Of a DNA stretch of 10,362 nucleotides, positions 6,174 to 10,362 are shown one piece after another. The stretch comes from DASYSA01 sp036003885 (GTDB lineage Bacteria > Acidobacteriota > Blastocatellia > UBA7656): the NCBI GenBank assembly GCA_036003885.1, contig DASYSA010000276.1, positions 1 through 10,362 on the forward strand, written 5' to 3'. Within the stretch, counting starts at the first letter, position 1. The number at the start of each line of letters is the position of its first letter. Under the pieces are notes generated by a model. The model saw only the letters and a list, made by a program, of their open reading frames with translations. It was not told the DNA's origin and searched no databases. The position numbers and the translations under genes were made by a program.

Positions 6174-6636
6174 GCCGCAGACTAAATCGAATACTTCCCT
6201 GTGAATTCAGTGCCCTCTTGTCGGATTTGTCCATGCGAGCTCGCCCTCCCCACAAAGATCCTTGTCTCCTTATTTGGGAGACACTATCAGGACACCCCGG
6301 CCGCTTTCCAGTCTTCAACCTCGGAGATTGTGAAACCGTGATTCTCGATGTCGCGAGATCAGAGCGCCACAGAATGGAATCGACCGCCATCCAGTCTTAT
6401 AGCAACCGGAATGATCGAAGGTGACCGACGGATCACCATCAGTATGACTGAAGTGCAAAAGACCATGGCTCAATGGCAATTCGATTCGCATGACTCAGTA
6501 GACCTTCCCAACACCGGGCAAGGGCGCTCTTATCGTGGCAGCTTCTCTGAGAGACGTAGACAGGTGAAGCTCGCGATGAGCCAAAACACTGATGGATCAA
6601 GGGCCTCCATGCTGCTGAGCTATCTCGTAACAATGC
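6174..6636. other. Gene-poor stretch upstream of the response regulator
   Basis: About 460 bases without a convincing gene. Several overlapping short ORFs on both strands lack ribosome-binding sites, signal peptides or familiar motifs. Short imperfect inverted repeats exist (tctcg/cgaga at 6343-6358, tctct/agaga at 6544-6554). Lying 80-300 bases upstream of a sigma-54 promoter, this is where an activator would be expected to bind, but no clear binding-site pair is seen. Confidence 0.4.
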
Positions 6637-6653
6637 CTGGCACGACTGTTGCA
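6637..6653 (+). promoter_or_regulatory. Sigma-54 (RpoN) promoter for the response regulator
   Basis: ctggcacgactgttgca matches the sigma-54 consensus YTGGCACGrNNNTTGCW at every specified position. GG (6639-6640) and GC (6651-6652) are separated by exactly ten bases. Transcription would start near 6664, leaving a leader of about 90 bases before the ATG at 6753. Sigma-54 promoters need an ATP-driven enhancer-binding protein, which is not encoded in this window. Confidence 0.8.
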
Positions 6654-6752
6654 CTTGTGAGATCGCCATCGGGATGAGTGGTCCCGAATTCAGAAGCGCT
6701 CGGCCTCGGCAATTCGATTCTGAACTCAAGCCAAACTTGTGAAGGTGAAACA

Positions 6753-7121
6753 ATGACGCGCAAAAAGATCCTCCTGGTAGATGATGCCGACACCGTGTTG
6801 ATGATCGAACAACTAATTCTGAGAACAGACTACGATCTCGTGACGGCCAGGAATGGCGAGGATGCTGTTGCCATGGCCTTAACCGAAAGGCCCGATCTCA
6901 TCCTTCTCGACGTGGTCATGCCCATCATGGACGGATTCGCGGCTTGCAAACAGATTCGAGAGAACGAACAAATCTCCTCAATCCCCGTCATTATGGTGAC
7001 GACCCGCGGAGAAGAGCGAAACCTCGAGAGGGGATTTCAAAATGGCTGCACGGAATACGTTACGAAGCCAATCAATAGATTGGAGCTGATCACAAAAGTC
7101 CAAAACTGTCTTGGCGAATAA
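6753..7121 (+). CDS. Single-domain response regulator (CheY-like receiver)
   Basis: The 122-residue product is one receiver domain with no output domain, so it must act through protein contacts, like CheY, PilG/PilH or Spo0F. All key residues are present: acidic pair D10-D11 (LLVDDAD), phospho-acceptor D53 (LILLDVVMPIMDG), switch T83 (VIMVTTRGE), aromatic switch Y102 and K105 (YVTKP). It is therefore expected to be phosphorylated normally by a histidine kinase. No kinase or partner gene is adjacent, so it is an orphan here. The ATG at 6753 has gaaggtg (6741-6747) five bases upstream; the earlier in-frame GTG at 6678 would add an unrelated tail. A strong sigma-54 promoter match lies about 100 bases upstream and suggests regulated expression, possibly linked to motility, surface structures or nitrogen. 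The gene converges on the tyrosinase-fold gene across 73 bases. Confidence 0.95.
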   Translation: MTRKKILLVDDADTVLMIEQLILRTDYDLVTARNGEDAVAMALTERPDLILLDVVMPIMDGFAACKQIRENEQISSIPVIMVTTRGEERNLERGFQNGCTEYVTKPINRLELITKVQNCLGE

Positions 7122-7194
7122 CGCACCAGATCTCACCCAGGAGATTTCGAACAAACATTCCGATTGCCGAATTCTCTCACCTTCAACCATTTGA

Positions 7195-8376
7195 TCACAT
7201 GATCATGTCCCTCAGCGATATGATTCGCTGTTCTCGGGCTGCCGGAGTGACCCGAAGCAAGGCGGTCTCCGGAGGAAACATGATGTCTTTGACCTGTAGC
7301 ATTATGGCTACGCGCTTCTTCTCCTCATCGGGGCTGGAATGCTCGAAGCCCCACGCTCCTGTCCAGGGCTTTACCACGTCGACCCACCTACCTCGCTGGA
7401 ACCAATCGAATCCGTGAGGTGTCGACGCCCTGACTACTTCTCTTCCATGCGCCTCGGCCCAATCTTCGATTCGATTGTCTATCCACTTGTGGAGACGATA
7501 GAAAATTGGACCCACATGCGAGGAATACTCGTCGAATAGCGTGTCATATTCAGGACCGTCCCACTTGACGCGGAAGTCCGGTTCATCGCGGATGAGTCTG
7601 GATCCACCAGACGGATAGGCCGACCAGCGTACATGCATTTGATTATGAACGCCCATTTCGAGCCTCGCACCAAGCTCGCCCAGTGTCATGCTCTTGAGAT
7701 AACCTCGGTCCCTGAAATCCTGGCCCCACCAGTTCATCTTGCTCCAAAAGAACCCCGGCGCTTTCATCTCCTTCACGCGAAGCTGAAGCCATTCGATATC
7801 GATTGGCTTCTTTGGATCGCTCGCATTCTCAAACCGCGGCGTGAAATCGGGGACCTGCTCATCAGGACATCCACCTTTGGGAGGCGGTATCGCGTCCTTG
7901 TCCGACCACGGTTGTATCGGCCCCTTGCCTTTCTTCGCCAGGACCTCATTAACCATCGCAATCATCCAGCGGTGGTAGAAGAGGAAGTCTTCCCCCGAAC
8001 CGTTGTCAGTCGCCCAGAACAGAGCAGTCCTGCCTGCACGTTTATCCCAGGCTGCCTTGTCCAACGCCGCCCTTGGAGCAGCCCAGTTCAGAGCTTTGAT
8101 GCCTTCCTGTTGCTGATCAGAGAGGCCCGACCAGTTGTTGCGGACATAGTGAAAGAAGCAGTGCTGGAGACGGTGGTAGCGGCTGGCCAACATGGGTCTG
8201 ACTATATTCCAATTGTCGGCTAAATCTTTGAGATAGTCGCATCCCGTCTGTCCGTCGGCCGCCATTCGAGCGGCGGGACTGGACATCACAGCCATCGCTC
8301 CCAACCCTGAGGCGGTGGACCACAGGAAACGGCGGCGGCTCATTCTTCTTCTTTCAAGGGCAAAAGAGTGGGACAT
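7195..8376 (-). CDS. Tat-exported tyrosinase-fold (type 3 copper family) protein
   Basis: The 393-residue product resembles the tyrosinase central domain, whose members oxidise phenols with two coppers held by six His. The N-terminus carries a textbook Tat signal, SRRRFLW (13-19), then a hydrophobic stretch and cleavage near residue 40, fitting export of a folded metalloprotein. The CuB site looks complete: HNQMH (H244, H248) and FYRLHKWIDNR (H296). The CuA side has FLFYHRWM (H135, matching the third CuA His of FxxWHR) and possible first ligands H68, H72 or H76. The middle CuA His, expected about nine residues before H135, is absent from ATDNGSGEDFLFYH. The copper centre may therefore be altered or the activity atypical. 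The start at 8376 is set by ggaggag (8382-8388, minus); the longer reading to 8481 would translate a hairpin repeat. It lies downstream of the fucosidase gene, separated by 231 bases with structured DNA. Substrate unknown. Confidence 0.8.
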   Translation of the reverse strand: MSHSFALERRRMSRRRFLWSTASGLGAMAVMSSPAARMAADGQTGCDYLKDLADNWNIVRPMLASRYHRLQHCFFHYVRNNWSGLSDQQQEGIKALNWAAPRAALDKAAWDKRAGRTALFWATDNGSGEDFLFYHRWMIAMVNEVLAKKGKGPIQPWSDKDAIPPPKGGCPDEQVPDFTPRFENASDPKKPIDIEWLQLRVKEMKAPGFFWSKMNWWGQDFRDRGYLKSMTLGELGARLEMGVHNQMHVRWSAYPSGGSRLIRDEPDFRVKWDGPEYDTLFDEYSSHVGPIFYRLHKWIDNRIEDWAEAHGREVVRASTPHGFDWFQRGRWVDVVKPWTGAWGFEHSSPDEEKKRVAIMLQVKDIMFPPETALLRVTPAAREQRIISLRDMIM

Positions 8377-8381
8377 CTTTT

Positions 8382-8390
8382 CTCCTCCTT
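8382..8390 (-). promoter_or_regulatory. Ribosome-binding site fixing the tyrosinase-fold start
   Basis: Minus-strand AAGGAGGAG lies five bases upstream of the ATG at 8376. It gives a start that keeps the full Tat motif and excludes the repeat-derived upstream reading (RTLEACVPG). An in-frame ATG at 8343 has only a weak purine stretch before it. Confidence 0.75.
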
Positions 8391-8422
8391 TCAGGAAGTT
8401 CCCCGGTAATCTTTGAAGCGCC

Positions 8423-8502
8423 CCGGGTACGCACGCTTCCAGCGTGCGGCCCCTCATGATGCCAACCCGAAGGATGGGCACGCTGGAAGCGTGCGTATCC
8501 GG
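8423..8502. repeat. 80-bp inverted-repeat element, second copy of the hairpin family
   Basis: Arms 8423-8447 and 8478-8502 are reverse complements over 25 bases with one mismatch (8498), enclosing 30 bases. Each arm holds the hairpin gcacgct-tcc-agcgtgc or its complement, preceded by ccgggtac on the outer side. It is the same design as the element at 4575-4705, except that one G-C stem pair has become C-G in both arms. It lies 46 bases before the tyrosinase-fold start, in the gap after the fucosidase gene. Confidence 0.85.
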
Positions 8503-8505
8503 AGA

Positions 8506-8523
8506 GCGGTTCGGAAGAACCGC
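8506..8523. terminator. Perfect 7-bp hairpin, possible fucosidase terminator
   Basis: gcggttc-ggaa-gaaccgc is a perfect stem with a four-base loop, immediately beside the inverted-repeat element. It lies about 85 bases past the fucosidase stop on the minus strand, where its loop would read ttcc. No T-run follows, so a role in ending or stabilising the transcript is only plausible. Confidence 0.4.
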
Positions 8524-8607
8524 GGCGCGGACCTCGCTGAGGCGCCTGAGACTAAGCGCAACGGGATCTGAGTCGTGCCTTCGGCTTGGCAGCTTTCAGA
8601 TTCCGCG

Positions 8608-10041
8608 TCATTGGATTTCAAGACACAGCACCGAAGCGAACTCGCCCGGTGCCTTCTCGGGAAGAGTCACAGTAACGTTGCTGTCGCGTTGGTCGAACTT
8701 CAGCCGATTGCGTTTCGAATCGGCTAGCAGATAAGCCCTGACAACCTTACCTTTCACGCCCTCTAGACTGAACTGCCCCGTTGGCCACGTGAAGAGGTGG
8801 ATGTAGAGTCTGCCCGGCCTCGTCGTACACCGCCATTGTCTGGCTTGCTCGGACAGCGGCTGGCCGCGCTCGCCTTTTTTCGTCGCGCTCGGCTGCGTGA
8901 GCTCCTGGCCGAAAGGCGTTGGCCCCGCTCCATAGATGGCTTCGCCGTTCACTTTGAGCCAGCGTCCGACGGCCCGCAAGATCTCCTGACTCGGTTGCGG
9001 AATGACACCTTCGGCCGTCGGGCCTACGTTGAGCAGGTAGTTGCCGCCCTTGCTGGTGATATCCACGAGCTTGAAGACAATCTCGTCTGCCGGCTTCCAG
9101 TGTTGGTCGTAGCTCTTATACCCCCAGGTATCGTTGACCGTCGCGGGCACTTCCCAGACACCGGGCACGACCTGGTCGGGAATGCGATTGTCACCTGTAG
9201 ATCGATAGTCGCCCTTGCCGCCCAGCCGGCCGTTGACCAGACAGTTCGGCTGCAGATCACGCACCATCTTCGTGAACTGTTCGGCGCGTTCCTGGGTCAT
9301 CAAGCGAGGAGTGTCGAACCAGATCATACCCAATGGGCCGTACTGGGTGAGCACCTCTCGCACCTGCGGCAACGCTTTGTCCCGCAGATATTGATCGAAA
9401 TCCTTTTTGTCATCGGGGCCGAAGTCCCATGTGTTGCCGGCCCCGTTCGCTTCGTGCCAGTCCTGCGCCTGCGAGTAGTAGAAGCAAAGTTTGATTCCGC
9501 GTTTGGAGCAGGCCGCGGCGAGTTCCTTCATCGGGTCGCGCTTGAAGGGGGTGGCATCAACAATGTTGTAGTTGCTGACGTGCGATTTGAACATCGCAAA
9601 GCCATCGTGATGCTTGGAAGTGATGGTCAGGTATTTCATCCCGGCATCCTGCGCCAGTTGGGCCCACTCGTCGGCGTTGAATTTGACGGGATTGAACTGG
9701 CCGGCGAGCGCTTCGTACTCCTTCACCGGAATTTTCGCGCGATTCATTATCCACTCACCCAGCCCCCCGATTTGCTGACCCTTCCACGTGCCCGCGGGGA
9801 CGGCGTAGATTCCCCAATGAATGAACAATCCGAATTTCGCCTCGCGGAACCATTTGCTGCGCGGGTTATTCATCTCTCGGGCGGCTTCCTCGGGAGTGGT
9901 TTGAGCAATGGCTGGTCGCGGAGGTTGCTGCGCCGGCTGTTGTGCTTGCTTGAAGGCCGAGGCTCCGGCGACAAACGCGCAGACTAGAAGCAGCGCAACA
10001 ACAAGTGTTCGAGCGGTCACTTTCTTCCGTGAATTCTTCAT
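8608..10041 (-). CDS. GH29 alpha-L-fucosidase, exported
   Basis: The 477-residue product belongs to glycoside hydrolase family 29, which removes terminal alpha-L-fucose from glycans with retention of configuration. Residues 1-29 form a signal peptide (RTLVVALLLVCAFVAGASA), followed by a Gln/Pro-rich linker (about 31-48). The catalytic barrel shows the family signatures in order: KFGLFIHWGIYAVP (69-82), GEWIMNR (95-101), YLTITSKHHDGFAMF (137-151), and GMIWFD (238-243), where D243 is the expected nucleophile. VWEVPATVNDTWGYKS (295-310) follows, with E297 a candidate acid/base, then GGNYLLNVGPTAEG (332-345). The last 100 residues form the usual C-terminal beta-sandwich. The length is normal and no catalytic residue appears lost. 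The start at 10041 is preferred; an ATG at 10053 abuts the aaaaagg stretch with no spacing. A near-consensus sigma-70 promoter lies upstream. It probably works in the periplasm or outside the cell on plant, algal or microbial fucosylated polymers. Confidence 0.95.
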   Translation of the reverse strand: MKNSRKKVTARTLVVALLLVCAFVAGASAFKQAQQPAQQPPRPAIAQTTPEEAAREMNNPRSKWFREAKFGLFIHWGIYAVPAGTWKGQQIGGLGEWIMNRAKIPVKEYEALAGQFNPVKFNADEWAQLAQDAGMKYLTITSKHHDGFAMFKSHVSNYNIVDATPFKRDPMKELAAACSKRGIKLCFYYSQAQDWHEANGAGNTWDFGPDDKKDFDQYLRDKALPQVREVLTQYGPLGMIWFDTPRLMTQERAEQFTKMVRDLQPNCLVNGRLGGKGDYRSTGDNRIPDQVVPGVWEVPATVNDTWGYKSYDQHWKPADEIVFKLVDITSKGGNYLLNVGPTAEGVIPQPSQEILRAVGRWLKVNGEAIYGAGPTPFGQELTQPSATKKGERGQPLSEQARQWRCTTRPGRLYIHLFTWPTGQFSLEGVKGKVVRAYLLADSKRNRLKFDQRDSNVTVTLPEKAPGEFASVLCLEIQ

Positions 10042-10184
10042 GCCAGCAATCATCCTTTTTTCAGACCGAATTCCCTGATTTTCTCTAATCTGCGTCGGGA
10101 CTCTGTGTCTGTTTAGGCAATTTCCTGGTAATCACTGCCCGTGACAAGATCTGTTGCTTATATCTCATGGCTAACTCGATGCGC

Positions 10185-10212
10185 ATTATATCCGAGCCTC
10201 ATCATTAGTCAA
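10185..10212 (-). promoter_or_regulatory. Sigma-70-type promoter for the fucosidase gene
   Basis: On the minus strand, TTGACT (10207-10212) and TATAAT (10185-10190) are separated by 16 bases: a perfect -10 and a five-of-six -35. Transcription would begin near 10178, giving an untranslated leader of about 135 bases before the ATG at 10041. Confidence 0.7.
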
Positions 10213-10299
10213 ACAACCTGGAAATTATGCATACCGATGTATCGCCTTCAACACTACCGCCGACGAAGGCTCACCTTTCCCGCCTTGCAAGCACACACG
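10213..10299. other. Intergenic sequence upstream of the fucosidase promoter
   Basis: Together with 10054-10184 this forms a gap of over 300 bases at the right edge. Apart from the promoter and the palindrome beside this stretch, no gene with a ribosome-binding site is seen on either strand. Confidence 0.5.
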
Positions 10300-10326
10300 C
10301 GTTTCACAAGTCACCATGGTGAAACG
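10300..10326. promoter_or_regulatory. Nested palindrome, possible operator
   Basis: cgtttcac (10300-10307) and gtgaaacg (10319-10326) form a perfect 8-bp inverted repeat with an 11-base gap. Overlapping it, tcaccatggtga (10311-10322) is a perfect 12-bp palindrome. The site lies about 90 bases upstream of the fucosidase -35 box. It could bind a dimeric regulator, either for the fucosidase or for a gene to the right of the window. Confidence 0.4.
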
Positions 10327-10362
10327 TCTACTCAAAGTAAATCCAGGAAGGGTGGCGCCTCA

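Noticed and set aside
7130..7145. Possible terminator after the response regulator (atctc/gagat)
   Set aside because: Only a 5-bp stem with no T-run.
7192..7205. tgatca-ca-tgatca repeat at the end of the tyrosinase-fold gene
   Set aside because: Two copies of a six-base palindrome that fall over the stop codon and final Met-Ile-Met codons; too short to support a site.
8797..9987. Long plus-strand ORF (396 codons) opposite the fucosidase
   Set aside because: It lies wholly antisense to a clear GH29 gene, has no ribosome-binding site or domain, and is explained by the codon bias of the real gene.
10316..10362. Plus-strand reading from ATG to the right edge (MVKRLLKVNPGRVAP)
   Set aside because: No ribosome-binding site, only 15 codons visible, and the ATG sits inside a palindrome.

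Overview
The window looks like soil-type Acidobacteriota DNA, possibly Blastocatellia. This is an inference from three things: moderate GC, many exported enzymes of polymer and amino-acid turnover (GH29 fucosidase, exported arginase-fold protein, gamma-glutamyltranspeptidase-like enzyme, Tat tyrosinase-fold protein), and hairpin repeats built around gcaggct-tcc-agcctgc. No rRNA, tRNA, CRISPR array, integrase or transposase is visible.

Layout. Positions 1-2445 (+) carry a run of small genes. Four encode exported proteins of no established function: 94-573 with a SHOCT-like tail, 961-1215 with a DGTSNT motif otherwise known from DUF1559 pseudopilin-like proteins, 1285-1722, and 1849-2445. A doubtful 65-residue ORF sits at 621-818. 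A structured convergent gap (2446-2662) separates them from a minus-strand group. Read in its own direction that group is VOC-fold protein (6137-5766), exported arginase-fold protein (5685-4708), a 131-bp inverted-repeat element, and a gamma-glutamyltranspeptidase-family protein (4492-2663). A gap of about 600 bp with no convincing gene (6138-6752) ends in a consensus-matching sigma-54 promoter at 6637-6653, placed to drive an orphan CheY-like response regulator (6753-7121). Two further minus-strand genes follow: a Tat-exported tyrosinase-fold protein (8376-7195) and a GH29 alpha-L-fucosidase (10041-8608) with a near-consensus sigma-70 promoter at 10185-10212. Between these two genes lies a second inverted-repeat element (8423-8502).

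How the genes may work together. The exported gamma-glutamyl hydrolase-like and arginase-like proteins could both release nitrogen from small extracellular or periplasmic substrates. However, both depart from the textbook active site: the GGT lacks the usual substrate-binding Arg, and the arginase lacks the GGDH motif. The fucosidase and tyrosinase-fold protein fit an exported catabolic lifestyle. There is no single obvious pathway, and no large defence or mobile system is apparent. The strongest non-gene signals are the sigma-54 promoter and the two hairpin elements, whose stems differ by a paired, structure-preserving base change.
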